A stretch of DNA of 64,000 bases from Stenotrophomonas indicatrix (GCA_041545745.1 CP168152.1:2478001-2542000); one strand, 5' to 3'. Shown: positions 24,101 through 32,142, numbered from the stretch's first letter. Numbers and translations are program-made. Notes: a model not told the origin generated them from the sequence alone.

Positions 24101-24935
24101 AGACCGTCTTGGTGCCGTTGTAACGCGCCTCGGTGAAGAAGTGCGCATCGGGCGTACGCGTCTGCGGCACATTCGAGCCCCAGGCGATGATGTAGCGGCT
24201 GTTGTACCAATCGGCCGATTCGGGCACGTCGGTCTGCTCGCCCCAGACCTGCGGCGAAGCCGGCGGCAGATCGCAGTACCAGTCATAGAAGGACAGACAG
24301 GCGCCGCCCAGCAGCGACAGGTAACGCGCACCGGCGGCGTAGGAGACCATCGACATCGCCGGAATCGGCGAGAAACCGACCACGCGATCCGGTCCGTACT
24401 GCTTCACCGTGTACAGGTTGGAGGCCGCGATGATCTCGTTGGCCTCTTCCCAGTTCAGCCGCACGAAACCACCCATGCCGCGCCGGGTCTTGTACGAGCG
24501 CGCCTTTTCCTTGTCCTCCACGATGCTGGCCCACGCATCCACCGGGCCTTGGGTCCTGCGTGCTTCGCGCCACAGGCGCAGCAGCGTGCCGCGGATCAGC
24601 GGATACTTCAGGCGGTTGGCGCTGTACAGGTACCAGGAATAGCTGGCGCCACGCGGGCAGCCACGCGGTTCGTGGTTGGGCAGGTCCGGGCGCGTACGCG
24701 GGTAATCGGTCTGCTGGGTTTCCCAGGTCACCAGGCCATTCTTGACGTAGATCTTCCAACTGCACGAACCGGTGCAGTTCACGCCGTGGGTGGAGCGCAC
24801 GATCTTGTCGTACTGCCAGCGCTGGCGGTAACTGTTCTCCCAGTCACGGCCTTCGCTCTTGGCAAACCCATGGCCATCGGCAAAGGGCTGGGGGTCACGC
24901 TTGAAGAACTGCAAGCGATCAAGGAAATAACTCAT
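21180..24935 (-). CDS. narG: Respiratory nitrate reductase alpha subunit NarG
   Basis: A 1251-residue molybdopterin oxidoreductase, the usual NarG length. The N-terminus holds the H-x3-C-x3-C iron-sulfur motif of the membrane-bound type (HGVNCTGSCSWKIYVKNGLV) and lacks a twin-arginine signal, so the active site faces the cytoplasm. The Moco region follows (VGFSPIPAMSMVSYAAGARY, then CLSFYDWYCDLPPASPQVWG, EQTDVPESADWYNSRYIIAW), and the C-terminal region carries the molybdopterin dinucleotide-binding fold. It reduces nitrate to nitrite with quinol electrons delivered by NarHI. A GGGAG site precedes the ATG. It is 69 bases after narK2. Confidence 0.98.
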   Translation of the reverse strand: MSYFLDRLQFFKRDPQPFADGHGFAKSEGRDWENSYRQRWQYDKIVRSTHGVNCTGSCSWKIYVKNGLVTWETQQTDYPRTRPDLPNHEPRGCPRGASYSWYLYSANRLKYPLIRGTLLRLWREARRTQGPVDAWASIVEDKEKARSYKTRRGMGGFVRLNWEEANEIIAASNLYTVKQYGPDRVVGFSPIPAMSMVSYAAGARYLSLLGGACLSFYDWYCDLPPASPQVWGEQTDVPESADWYNSRYIIAWGSNVPQTRTPDAHFFTEARYNGTKTVSICPDYSELAKLTDHWLHPKQGTDAALAFAFGHVILREFHVDSPSQYFQDYCRQYSDMPMLVRLERRADGRLVAGRFLRASELGGLGEANNPDWKTLAYDETSGQIVVPNGSIGFRWGEKGRWNIEEKASTGADTRLRLSLSDANDGIEAVSFPYFGGIESDGWTAAPAEEVLDRNIPVRRLATADGSETLVATVYDLLLAQYGVDRGFGGANVATSFDENVPGTPAWQERITGVPRGEVIEIAREFARTADKTHGRSMIIVGAGMNHWFHNDMNYRGLINMLIMCGCVGQTGGGWAHYVGQEKLRPQTGWQPLAFGLDWSKPPRHMNGTSFFYFNTGQWRYEKLQVDELLSPLADASKYSGSLADLNLRAVRMGWLPCAPQLDRNPLQLVREAEAAGVAPADYALGKFKDGSLDFAFADPDAQQNHPRMMFIWRSNLLGSSGKGHEYMLRHLLGTRHGLQGKDLGEMGAVKPEEVKWRDEAPEGKLDLLVTLDFRMCTTALYSDIVLPTATWYEKDDLNTSDMHPFIHPLSKAVDPAWESRSDWDIFKEVARTVSEMAPGVLGVEKDLVLVPTLHDTPNELGMPFGVADWKKGECEAIPGQTMPSMTVVERDYPNLYRKFTSLGPLLDKHGNGGKGMNWDTKHEVEFLGKLNHTVHEEGVSQGRPAISTAIDAAEVILHLAPETNGHVAVKAWESLGGFTGREHTHLAVGKEHEAIRFRDIQAQPRKIISSPIWSGLEDDNVSYNAGYTNVHELIPWRTVTGRQQFYQDHEWMIDFGEAFMSYRPPVNTRTIEPLLNQRSNGNKEIVLNWITPHQKWGIHSTYSDNLIMQTLSRGGPIVWISEDDARSAGIVDNDWIELFNVNGAIAARAVVSQRVMPGMAMMYHAQERIINVPGSEISGTRGGIHNSVTRIVLKPTHMIGGYAQLAYGFNYYGTCGTNRDEFVIVRKMDKVDWLDDEQPAGASASASKEVV

Positions 24936-25004
24936 CGGGGGTCTCCCTTTGCGGACATCTGCATCGTGGCTGTGTGTGTCATCTGGCTGCGGTGCGTTTT
25001 CATG

Positions 25005-26423
25005 TCAGCAAGGCGTCTCTGCGCCGCGCCGGTAGTACCACCACCAGGTCACGGCCAGGCAGGTGACATAGAAAACGACGAACCCGTACAGCGCCATGTC
25101 GGGGCTGCCGGTCAACGTGATCGAAGAGCCATAGCTCTTGGGAATGAAGAAGCCGCCGTAGGCACCGATCGCACCGGAGAAGCCCACTACCGCGGCCGAC
25201 TCGATGCTGGCCTGGTGCGCCGACGTGGCCTTGCCCTCAGCATTGGCACCTGCCGACAGGCGCTCATGCAGCGTGCGGAAGATCACCGGAATCATGCGGA
25301 AGGTGGTGCCGTTGCCAATGCCGCTGAGCACGAACAGCGCCATGAAGCTGAAGAGGAAGCCGTAGAAATTGCCGCCCTGGCCATCGCTGGGCAGGAAATG
25401 CAGCACGCCGAACACCGCCGCGATCATCAGCGCGAACACCCAGAACGTCAGCCGCGCACCACCCCAACGGTCGGCCATGCTGCCGCCCACCGAGCGCATC
25501 AGCGCACCCAGCAACGGACCGATGAAGGCGTAGGCGAGCGGGTTCACGGCGGGGAACTGGCTCTTCACCAGCATCGGGAAGCCGGCCGAGAAACCGATGT
25601 AGGAACCGAAGGTGCCGATGTACAACCAGCACATCAGCCAGTTGTGCTTGCGGCGGAAGATCACCGCCTGTTCGGCGAACGAGGAGCGGGCGCTGGTCAG
25701 GTCATTCATGCCGAACCAGGCCGCCACCGCGCAGATCGCAATGGCCGGCACCCAGATGAAGCCGGCATTCTGCAGGTACAGCGGCGCACCGCCTTCCACC
25801 ACCGGCTGCGGCGCACCACCGAGCGCACCAAACACGCCCACCGTGATCACCAGCGGAATCACCGCCTGTGCCACCGACACGCCGACATTGCCCAGGCCGG
25901 CATTCAGGCCCAGCGCCAGGCCCTGCTTCTGCTTGGGATAGAAGAAGGAGATGTTGGACATCGACGAGGAGAAGTTCGCCCCGCCAAAGCCACACAGGAT
26001 CGCGATCACCACGAACACCCAGTAAGGCGTCGCCGGGTTCTGCACCGCAAAGCCGAGCCAGATCGTCGGTGCCAGCAGCGATGCGGTGGACAGCGCCGTC
26101 CAGCGGCGACCGCCAAAGATCGGAATCACGAACGAATAGAAGATGCGCAGCGTCGCGCCGGACAGGCTGGGCAGTGCCACCAGCCAGAACAACTGATCGG
26201 TGCTGAAGCCGAAGCCGATCTTCGGCAGGCTGATGGTCACCGCCGAGAACAGTACCCAGACCGAGAAGGCCAGCAGCAGCGAGGGAATGGAGATGACCAG
26301 GTTGCGGGTGGCGACCCGCTTGCCGGTGCGCTCCCAATAGCCGGGATCTTCCGGCGTCCAGTCGCTGATGACGCGACCGGGACTGGCAGTGCTGCGGACA
26401 ACAGGATCGCTACCGACGGTCAT
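25005..26423 (-). CDS. narK: NarK-family nitrate/nitrite transporter heading the nar operon
   Basis: A 472-residue MFS transporter. It has the nitrate-porter signature in the first half (GFGGANFSSSMSNISFFYPK, LGLNAGLGNVGVSVAQ) and in the second (AVVGFSGAIGAYGGFFIPKS). The sequence differs strongly from the second NarK at the other end of the operon, so the two are separate NarK subtypes as in other denitrifiers. The ATG at 26423 has TTGGAG upstream; the slightly longer frame needs a TTG. Two FNR-type boxes and a -10-like element precede it. Confidence 0.93.
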   Translation of the reverse strand: MTVGSDPVVRSTASPGRVISDWTPEDPGYWERTGKRVATRNLVISIPSLLLAFSVWVLFSAVTISLPKIGFGFSTDQLFWLVALPSLSGATLRIFYSFVIPIFGGRRWTALSTASLLAPTIWLGFAVQNPATPYWVFVVIAILCGFGGANFSSSMSNISFFYPKQKQGLALGLNAGLGNVGVSVAQAVIPLVITVGVFGALGGAPQPVVEGGAPLYLQNAGFIWVPAIAICAVAAWFGMNDLTSARSSFAEQAVIFRRKHNWLMCWLYIGTFGSYIGFSAGFPMLVKSQFPAVNPLAYAFIGPLLGALMRSVGGSMADRWGGARLTFWVFALMIAAVFGVLHFLPSDGQGGNFYGFLFSFMALFVLSGIGNGTTFRMIPVIFRTLHERLSAGANAEGKATSAHQASIESAAVVGFSGAIGAYGGFFIPKSYGSSITLTGSPDMALYGFVVFYVTCLAVTWWWYYRRGAETPC

Positions 26424-26518
26424 ACATGGCTCCAAGGCTGTGGAATGACGTGGGTACTGCTTTCAAGTTGTAACCCGTCGTCATGCAGCCATTAGGCCGT
26501 GCAGCAGCAACGACGGGG

Positions 26519-26532
26519 TTGATCTGGATCAA
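26519..26532 (-). promoter_or_regulatory. Perfect FNR box of the narK-narGHJI operon
   Basis: TTGATCTGGATCAA is an exact TTGAT-N4-ATCAA palindrome. On the minus strand a CCTAAT -10-like hexamer lies at 26496-26491, so the box centre falls at about -41.5 from a start near 26484, the class II arrangement. The leader to narK is about 60 bases. Confidence 0.88.
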
Positions 26533-26557
26533 TCAGGCGCGGGTTTCCCCCTCGCCC

Positions 26558-26571
26558 CTGACAAATGTCAA
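26558..26571 (-). promoter_or_regulatory. Second, weaker FNR-type box upstream of narK
   Basis: Minus strand TTGACATTTGTCAG, 39 bases upstream of the perfect box (centre near -80). It overlaps the last codons of the small conserved gene. It may be an auxiliary site for an Fnr or Dnr-type protein. Confidence 0.5.
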
Positions 26572-26933
26572 ACCGATGATGCGGAACTGCGGCGGGTCAC
26601 CCCGCGCTGGCGCACGCTATCGCGTACATCCACATCGAACTGCAGCTGCAGCGTGGTGCCGTCGTCCAGGTACAGCGCAAAGGCCAGGCCATCGCGGCAT
26701 GGCAGACGCCCGGCCAGGTCTTCCACGGAAGACCGGGGCAATACCAGACGGCAATCGGTGCCGCTGTCGAGCAGCACGGCCGATTCGCCACCATGCAGCG
26801 AAACGGCCGTGCCCCAGCCGCCGCTGCCACCGAACCGGGTCAGGTTCTCCACCGTCTCACCGGCCAGCAACTGGGCCAGTTCGGCTTCGTCCAGGCGAAG
26901 GCGCATTGTCTGTTCTTGCAACTGCACCTTCAT
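26568..26933 (-). CDS. Small conserved protein of the moa cluster, function unknown
   Basis: A 121-residue protein beginning MKVQLQEQTMRLRLDEAELA, with repeated beta-strand-like segments (GGWGTAVSLHGGESAVLLDS, LYLDDGTTLQLQFDVDVRDS) and an arginine- and serine-rich tail. It resembles a family of small proteins of unknown function (DUF7009-like, by memory). Its start overlaps the mobA stop (ATGA), so it is the last gene of the molybdenum cofactor operon. No catalytic motif is seen. Confidence 0.75.
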   Translation of the reverse strand: MKVQLQEQTMRLRLDEAELAQLLAGETVENLTRFGGSGGWGTAVSLHGGESAVLLDSGTDCRLVLPRSSVEDLAGRLPCRDGLAFALYLDDGTTLQLQFDVDVRDSVRQRGVTRRSSASSV

Positions 26934-27478
26934 GAGGCAACGTCCTCCCATTGGGTGGGGGTATTGCAGTTGACCAGGGCGCTTTCATCAGCGTGGGCCA
27001 GGCGCAGGGTCTGCGCGTCCAGCCGGTGTTGCAGGGCCTGCAGGGAACGCGGGCCGAGGGGATCGTGGATCATGTTTTCGAGGATCGTGCGACTTTCATT
27101 GTCCACATTAAACAGCATCGGAAGCGGATGCCCGTCAAAGATCGTGCAAGCGCTGCGATGCCCGTCACGCAATTGCCGCAGCAGATCCGGGGTCAGACGG
27201 GGCGTATCCACCGGCACCACCCAAGCGGGGCCATCGGGCATCTGCATTGCCACGCTGAACAGGCCGCCCAGCGGCCCGCACCGTGTGATCTGGTCGGGCA
27301 CGCCGCCGAAGGCCGGGTAGCGTCCGCTCACCCAGACGCGGTCTGCCCCGGCCAGCCGCAACGTGCCGCGCATGTGCTCCAGCAGCGTGCGCCCCTGCCA
27401 GGGCAGCAGCGCCTTGTCGCGGCCCATGCGGCTGGACAGGCCACCGGCCAGCACGATGCCGGCGATGGTCGTGTTCAT
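26930..27478 (-). CDS. mobA: Molybdenum cofactor guanylyltransferase MobA
   Basis: A 182-residue nucleotidyltransferase with the MobA start GIVLAGGLSSRMGRDKALLP and WQGRTLLEHM, followed by CGPLGGLFSVAMQ and VVPVDTPRLTPDLL, where D-T-P replaces the more usual D-x-P. It attaches GMP to molybdopterin, giving the guanine dinucleotide form that NarG needs. The ATG at 27478 follows the core motif well; longer in-frame DNA upstream contains a REP element and was excluded. It is the only cofactor gene separated from the others by a repeat. Confidence 0.94.
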   Translation of the reverse strand: MNTTIAGIVLAGGLSSRMGRDKALLPWQGRTLLEHMRGTLRLAGADRVWVSGRYPAFGGVPDQITRCGPLGGLFSVAMQMPDGPAWVVPVDTPRLTPDLLRQLRDGHRSACTIFDGHPLPMLFNVDNESRTILENMIHDPLGPRSLQALQHRLDAQTLRLAHADESALVNCNTPTQWEDVAS

Positions 27479-27491
27479 GCGGGAAACCCGG

Positions 27492-27561
27492 CCACGCCAT
27501 GCGTGGCTGCCCCTGCCTGGCGCGAGGGGAAAGCTCCATCCACGCATGGCGTGGATCTACT
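27492..27561. repeat. GTAG-headed palindromic repeat pair between moaE and mobA
   Basis: CCACGCCATGCGTGG at 27492-27506 and CCACGCATGGCGTGG at 27540-27554 are inverted copies; the second is followed by ATCTAC, giving the GTAG head on the minus strand. It belongs to a SMAG-type family different in core sequence from the GCCGGCC type elsewhere in the window, and fills the moaE-mobA gap. Confidence 0.75.
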
Positions 27562-27565
27562 GCCG

Positions 27566-28042
27566 TCAGTGGTGCTCATGTGCCGGCTCACTGTCGGCGT
27601 GGCATAGCGTGCAGCCTTCGCTCCACTCGCTGTCGCCGTCTTCGTAATGTTCCTGTTTCCAGATCGGGCACTGGTGTTTCACCGCCTCGATCAGCTGCCG
27701 GCACGCGCGGAACGCTTCATCACGGTGCGGGCTGCCTGCGGCCACCACCACCGCCACATCGCCAATGCCCAAGCTTCCCTTGGCATGTGCCACGTACAGT
27801 TTCAGCTTCGGCCCGAACGTCGCCTCGATCTCCGCCGCCAAGCGCTGGATCTCGTTCAGCACCAGCGGTTCGAACAGGTCGTAGGTGATGCCGGTCACCG
27901 GCCGCCCCACATTGAAGTCGCGTACCTTGCCGATGAACACATCGATGCCGCCGAATGCCGGGTCGGACACCGCTGCGATGCCTTCGGCCGGATCGATGGC
28001 GCGCTGCGCGCGGTCCACCACTTTCGCAGTCACGTTGCTCAT
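27566..28042 (-). CDS. moaE: Molybdopterin synthase large subunit MoaE
   Basis: A 158-residue protein with the MoaE pattern: FIGKVRDFNVGRPVTGITYD, VAHAKGSLGIGDVAVVVAAG, SPHRDEAFRACRQLIEAVKH and PIWKQEHYEDG, containing the conserved lysines and the H-R of the active site. With MoaD it inserts two sulfurs into cPMP to make molybdopterin. The tail is longer than usual and His/Cys-rich (GCTLCHADSEPAHEHH). It starts 3 bases after the moaD stop. Confidence 0.96.
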   Translation of the reverse strand: MSNVTAKVVDRAQRAIDPAEGIAAVSDPAFGGIDVFIGKVRDFNVGRPVTGITYDLFEPLVLNEIQRLAAEIEATFGPKLKLYVAHAKGSLGIGDVAVVVAAGSPHRDEAFRACRQLIEAVKHQCPIWKQEHYEDGDSEWSEGCTLCHADSEPAHEHH

Positions 28043-28045
28043 GGC

Positions 28046-28309
28046 TCAGCCCCCACTCACCGGCGGCAGGATCGCCACCTTGCCATCGGCGGGCAGCGCC
28101 TCGTGGTCACGCAGCACGCGCTGCTGGTCGGCGAAGGCCGAATAGTCCAGCAACCCGGCGCGGAAACCGGGAAAGCGCACCGGCAACAGCTCACGCAACG
28201 CCTGGCGCAGATCGGCCACGGTGCCACCGGCCACCTCCAGCGCGATCTCGCGGCTGGCATCCAGATCGGAAAACGCACCGAACAACTGCAGATTCACCTG
28301 TTTCATCAT
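28046..28309 (-). CDS. moaD: Molybdopterin synthase sulfur-carrier subunit MoaD
   Basis: An 87-residue ubiquitin-like protein (VNLQLFGAFSDLDASREIAL, ALPADGKVAILPPVSGG) that ends in the Gly-Gly needed for thiocarboxylation. An AGGAG site overlaps the moeA stop. Three consecutive possible starts exist (GTG 28312, ATG 28309, ATG 28306); 28309 gives a TGATG overlap with moeA. Confidence 0.95.
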   Translation of the reverse strand: MMKQVNLQLFGAFSDLDASREIALEVAGGTVADLRQALRELLPVRFPGFRAGLLDYSAFADQQRVLRDHEALPADGKVAILPPVSGG

Positions 28310-29559
28310 CACTCCTGGTTCGCCAACTGCAGCGGGTCCTGATGGCCCCAGCCCTGCACGCGCACCGGTGTGCCGGCCGCGACGAGGTCACCCTCGCCCT
28401 CCAGTACCACCCAGGCGTTGGCCTGCAGCATGGATTTCAAACGGAACGATTCCTGGCCGGCCAGCACGCGCGCGCTCAAACGCCCCTGCGCATCCACGTC
28501 CACCCGCGCACGCGCGTGGAAGCGCAGGCCCGGCGGCTTGCGCACGTCGGCCTGCAACGGCAGCTGCAGCAACGGCTCGGCGGCCAGGCCCAGCAGGCGC
28601 CGCAGCACCGGTTCCACGAAGAAACGCTGCCCCACTGCCGCCGACACCGGGTTGCCGGGCAGGCCAAAATACAGCGCGCCGCCCGGCAGCACCGCGAACA
28701 GCAGCGGCTTGCCCGGGCGGATCGCCACTTTGTGAAACACGATGCGGGCGCCACGCGCGCGCAGCGCATCGGGAATGAAGTCGTAGCGGCCGGCCGACAC
28801 CGCGCCGGTACTCACCAGTACCTGTGCCCCTGCCGCCAGCGCGTCATCCAGCACGGCATCGAAGGCAGCCACCTCATCGCCCACCGTACCCTGCCACACC
28901 ACGTCGGCACCGGCGGCCTGCAGGCGGCCGGTCAGATAGGGCCGGTTGCTGTCACGGATCTGTCCGGAGTCCAGCGCCTGCGCCGCTTCGGTCACCAGCT
29001 CCTTGCCGGTGGCAATGACAGCGACCTTCGGCCGTGCCACCACCGCCACCTCGGCCACGCCGATGGCGTGCAACAGAGTGCGCGCATTGATATCCAGCGT
29101 CTGCCCGGCCTGCAGCACGCGCTCACCTTCTTCCACGTCCTGTCCACGCAGGCGCACATTCTGGCCAGGCTTCACCGCGCTCTTCAACGAAATGCGCGTC
29201 GGTCGGCCATCTTCACTGGCGAGGATCTCCACGTTCTCGATCGGCACCACCGTATCCAGCCCAACTGGCATGCGCGCGCCGGTCATGATTTCCCAGGCAC
29301 CTTCGCCGCCCTCGGCACCGGCATCGCCTGCGGCCTGCCAGCCCTGCACCGCAAACCCGGTACCACTTTCGAACGGCGTGCCATTGGCGCGCAGCGCGAA
29401 GCCGTCCATCGCCGAATTGTCGAACGGCGGCAGCGACTGCCCGCTGATGATGTCCGTGGCCAGGATGCGACCACCCGCCTCATGCAGCCTCAGCTGCTCG
29501 GCCGGTAGCGGTGTGGCTGCCTCCATCAGGTGCTGCAGCGCTTCGCTGTAGGCGATCAT
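28309..29559 (-). CDS. moeA: Molybdopterin molybdenumtransferase MoeA
   Basis: A 416-residue protein with all MoeA landmarks: LPPFDNSAMDGFALRA near the N-terminus, EIMTGARMPVGLDTVVPIEN, VAVIATGKELV, GQIRDSNRPYLTGRLQAAGA, VLVSTGAVSAGRYDFIPDAL and the GLPGNPVSAAVGQRFFVEP signature. It inserts molybdate into adenylylated molybdopterin. The ATG at 29559 overlaps the moaCB stop (ATGA), and the stop overlaps the moaD start. Confidence 0.96.
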   Translation of the reverse strand: MIAYSEALQHLMEAATPLPAEQLRLHEAGGRILATDIISGQSLPPFDNSAMDGFALRANGTPFESGTGFAVQGWQAAGDAGAEGGEGAWEIMTGARMPVGLDTVVPIENVEILASEDGRPTRISLKSAVKPGQNVRLRGQDVEEGERVLQAGQTLDINARTLLHAIGVAEVAVVARPKVAVIATGKELVTEAAQALDSGQIRDSNRPYLTGRLQAAGADVVWQGTVGDEVAAFDAVLDDALAAGAQVLVSTGAVSAGRYDFIPDALRARGARIVFHKVAIRPGKPLLFAVLPGGALYFGLPGNPVSAAVGQRFFVEPVLRRLLGLAAEPLLQLPLQADVRKPPGLRFHARARVDVDAQGRLSARVLAGQESFRLKSMLQANAWVVLEGEGDLVAAGTPVRVQGWGHQDPLQLANQE

Positions 29560-30554
29560 GCGTGGCCACCGCCATCGACCATCGCCAGCGCGTGGCCCAG
29601 CACCGGTGCCAGAATGTCCAGACACTGCGCGGCCGCACGAGGGCTGCCCGGCAGTGCAAATACCAGCATGTCATCCAGCTGCACCACCTCGGCACGGCTC
29701 AGCCAGGCCATTGGCGTGTGCTGCGCACTCAACGCGCGCACCATCTGCGCCAGGCCGTGCACCGGTCGCGCGTTCAACGAACGCAGCGCTTCCGGGGTCA
29801 GGTCGCGCGGGCCCAGCCCGGTGCCGCCGGTACACAGGCACAGGCGTACGCCCTCGCCCGCCAGCGCACGCAGGCGAGCCGCCAGCGGTTCGACGCCATC
29901 GGGCAGTACCTCGGCAGCCACCACCTCGCCACCGAGCGACTGCAACCCGCTCACCAGCTTCGGGCCGGACTCGTCGGCATACGTGCCCTCGCTCGCGCGA
30001 TCGCTCAGGGTGATCACCGCGCAGACCGCACCATTCAAACCCTTGGGCGGGCGCGGCCTGAAGCGCTCGCGCTCACCATCGTCCATGCCATCCGGATGCA
30101 GCCACAGACCACGCTTGCCGCCTTCCTTGAACAGCAGGCGGATGCCCTCGATGCGCAGTGCCGGCTCCACCGGCTTGCTCAGGTCGTACAGGGTCAGCAG
30201 TGCCGCGTTGACGCCGGCAAGCGCCTCCATCTCCACACCGGTGCGGGCCTCGCTGGCGCACTCGCACCACACGCGGATCGACTGCCGTTCCGGCACCGGC
30301 GCGCAGTACACCTGCACCAGTTCCAGCGGCAGCGGGTGGCACAGCGGCATCAGCATCGAGGCCATCTTCGCCCCCTGCAGGCCGGCAATCTCGGCCATCA
30401 CCAGCGCATCGCCCTTGGGCAGGCGGCGCTCGACAATCAGCGGGTAGGCCACCGGTCCGGCATGCAGCTCACCCACCGCCACCGCGCGGCGGCGGGTAAC
30501 GCGCTTGTCGCGCACATCGGCCATGTGGAAGGCCGCAGTCAATTCACCACTCAT
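29556..30554 (-). CDS. moaCB: MoaC-MoaB fusion, bifunctional molybdopterin biosynthesis protein
   Basis: A 332-residue fusion. The first about 150 residues are MoaC (FHMADVRDKRVTRRRAVAVG, KGDALVMAEIAGLQGAKMAS, LMPLCHPLPLELVQV, EMEALAGVNAALLTLYDLSK), which completes cPMP formation. The rest is a MoaB/MogA domain (AVITLSDRASEGTYADESGP, LCTGGTGLGPRDLTPEAL, FALPGSPRAAAQCLDILAPV), which adenylylates molybdopterin. Such MoaC/MoaB fusions are known in several proteobacteria. ATG at 30554 has AGGAA five bases upstream; ATG at 30566 overlaps the moaA stop as ATGA and is the alternative. Confidence 0.94.
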   Translation of the reverse strand: MSGELTAAFHMADVRDKRVTRRRAVAVGELHAGPVAYPLIVERRLPKGDALVMAEIAGLQGAKMASMLMPLCHPLPLELVQVYCAPVPERQSIRVWCECASEARTGVEMEALAGVNAALLTLYDLSKPVEPALRIEGIRLLFKEGGKRGLWLHPDGMDDGERERFRPRPPKGLNGAVCAVITLSDRASEGTYADESGPKLVSGLQSLGGEVVAAEVLPDGVEPLAARLRALAGEGVRLCLCTGGTGLGPRDLTPEALRSLNARPVHGLAQMVRALSAQHTPMAWLSRAEVVQLDDMLVFALPGSPRAAAQCLDILAPVLGHALAMVDGGGHA

Positions 30555-30562
30555 CGTGTTCC

Positions 30563-31543
30563 TCATCCTCCGATCGACGCCAGATGCGGGGTCAACCCGG
30601 TCTGGCCCTGGTGCAATCCGTGCCCGGCCGCTTTCAGGCCAAGCTGTGTGGTGATGCGTGCCAGCAGCGCGTCCTGGTCGTCGTCGCTCTGCAGCAGCGG
30701 GCGCAACGGCACGCCGAATTCGCCGAACAGGCACAGCCGCAGGTCGCCCTTGGCGGTCACGCGCAGGCGGTTGCAGCCCTTGCAGAAGTCACGCGAGTAC
30801 GGAGCGATGATGCCCACCGTGCCGCGATGCTGCGGATGGCTGAACTCACGCGCCGGGCCGGCATCGGCCGCGCGCGGGCGCTCATGCCAACCGGCGGCAT
30901 GCAGCTGGTCGATCACGTGTTCGGCACGCAGGTGGTGCCGCTGGAAATAGGCTTCGTTGTCGCCGGTACGCATCAGTTCGATGAAGCGCACGCTGAAGGG
31001 ACGGTCGCGCAGGAACTCCATCCACTGCGGCAGCTCGTCGTCGTTCAGGCCGCGCAGCAGCACCGCGTTGAGCTTGATGGCCGGCAGGCCCAGTGCCTGC
31101 GCCATCTCCAGCCCCTGCTGGATTTCCGGCAGGCGGTCGTGGCCGGTGATGGTGCTGAAGCGCTCACGCTGCAGGCTGTCCATGCTCACGTTCAGCGCGG
31201 TCAGGCCGGCGCGGTGCCAGCCCGGCAGGCGGCGCGGCAGCAACGTGCCATTGGTGGTGATGGCCACCTTGCGGATGCCGGGCACGGCAGCCACCGTGGC
31301 GATGATCTCGTCCAGGTCCTTGCGCAGGCTGGGCTCACCACCGGTAAGACGGATCTTGGTCATCCCCAGCATGGCAAACGCGCGCACCAGGCGCGCGATC
31401 TCGTTCACCGCCAGGAAGCGCGGGCGGCCATCGGCCTGGTAACCATCGGGCAGGCAGTAGCTGCAACGGAAGTTGCAGGCCTCGGTCAACGACAGGCGCA
31501 GGTAGGGAAAGCTGCGCCCGAATCCGTCGGTGAGTTGGCTCAT
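30563..31543 (-). CDS. moaA: GTP 3',8-cyclase MoaA
   Basis: A 326-residue radical-SAM enzyme. The N-terminal cluster motif is CNFRCSYC, followed by IRLTGGEPSLRKDLDEII; the C-terminal [4Fe-4S] motif is CKGCNRLRVTAKGDLRLC, and the protein ends in the Gly-Gly (ASIGG) required by MoaA. It carries out the first step of cofactor synthesis, GTP to 3',8-cyclo-GTP. It is the first gene of the moa operon and has an FNR-type box about 110 bases upstream. Confidence 0.97.
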   Translation of the reverse strand: MSQLTDGFGRSFPYLRLSLTEACNFRCSYCLPDGYQADGRPRFLAVNEIARLVRAFAMLGMTKIRLTGGEPSLRKDLDEIIATVAAVPGIRKVAITTNGTLLPRRLPGWHRAGLTALNVSMDSLQRERFSTITGHDRLPEIQQGLEMAQALGLPAIKLNAVLLRGLNDDELPQWMEFLRDRPFSVRFIELMRTGDNEAYFQRHHLRAEHVIDQLHAAGWHERPRAADAGPAREFSHPQHRGTVGIIAPYSRDFCKGCNRLRVTAKGDLRLCLFGEFGVPLRPLLQSDDDQDALLARITTQLGLKAAGHGLHQGQTGLTPHLASIGG

Positions 31544-31650
31544 GGCTGGTCCACCTTGTTGTTCCACCGTCTTGCCTGTGCCCGGAACGGCCCGGATACC
31601 CTCGCCTGCTGAGACTGACGCCAGCCTACGCGGCAGGCATTGGCAACGGG

Positions 31651-31664
31651 ATGACTTAAATCAA
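31651..31664. promoter_or_regulatory. FNR-type box between moaA and the divergent small gene
   Basis: TTGATTTAAGTCAT on the minus strand, a near-consensus TTGAT-N4-ATCAA site. Class II spacing would place the moaA start of transcription near 31616, with a poor -10 (TAGGCT). It could also act on the plus-strand gene at 31738. Confidence 0.6.
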
Positions 31665-31737
31665 TCGCCGCCGGCCACGCCGCGCGGGCGTTGTGGCAGC
31701 ATGCGGCTTTCCGTGCCGTGTGCGTGTGACAGCCATC

Positions 31738-32142
31738 ATGATGATGAACGATTTCCAGCAATTGCTGCAGGCCGCCGGCGAACAGGCCGAACCGCAACGC
31801 CTGCTGTTCGTATTCGCCCGCGCCGACCTGCCCGAATCGCCCACCGACGACCAGCGTGACCGGCATGACCGCCGCGAAGGCGGCACCCTGTCGCCGGTGC
31901 TGTGCGTGGACAAGCTGCCGGCCGAGGTGCCCAGCTTCCAGGCGTTGGCCAGCGAGTCCACCACCACCGGTGTGGAGTGGGACATGGTGTTCGTGGCGGC
32001 AATGGACGGCCGTGCTGGCTTCGCCCCCACCACCGACGAAGCCACCCGCCCGCTGCGGCTGATGGTCAACGCCATCAACGACGGCCAGATCGGTCGCTTC
32101 GCCGCCTTCGACCGCAGCGGTGAGCCGATCCAGTTCTATTGA
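31738..32142 (+). CDS. Conserved hypothetical protein divergent from moaA
   Basis: A 134-residue acidic protein (FQQLLQAAGEQAEPQRLLFV, FARADLPESPTDDQRDRHDR, LSPVLCVDKLPAEVPSFQAL, then MVFVAAMDGRAG and RLMVNAINDGQIGRFAAFDR). Homologs are common in proteobacteria and often carry the name 'ribonucleotide reductase subunit alpha', which the sequence does not support: it has none of the length or motifs. Three consecutive ATG codons at 31738-31746 leave the exact start open. It shares the FNR-box region with moaA, and its end overlaps the next, convergent gene by 7 bases. Confidence 0.8.
   Translation: MMMNDFQQLLQAAGEQAEPQRLLFVFARADLPESPTDDQRDRHDRREGGTLSPVLCVDKLPAEVPSFQALASESTTTGVEWDMVFVAAMDGRAGFAPTTDEATRPLRLMVNAINDGQIGRFAAFDRSGEPIQFY

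Noticed and set aside
23124..26495. Plus-strand open frame of 1123 codons opposite narG and narK
   Set aside because: It is a by-product of high-GC codon use on the opposite strand. Composition is His/Arg/Gln-rich and no start signal or motif is present.
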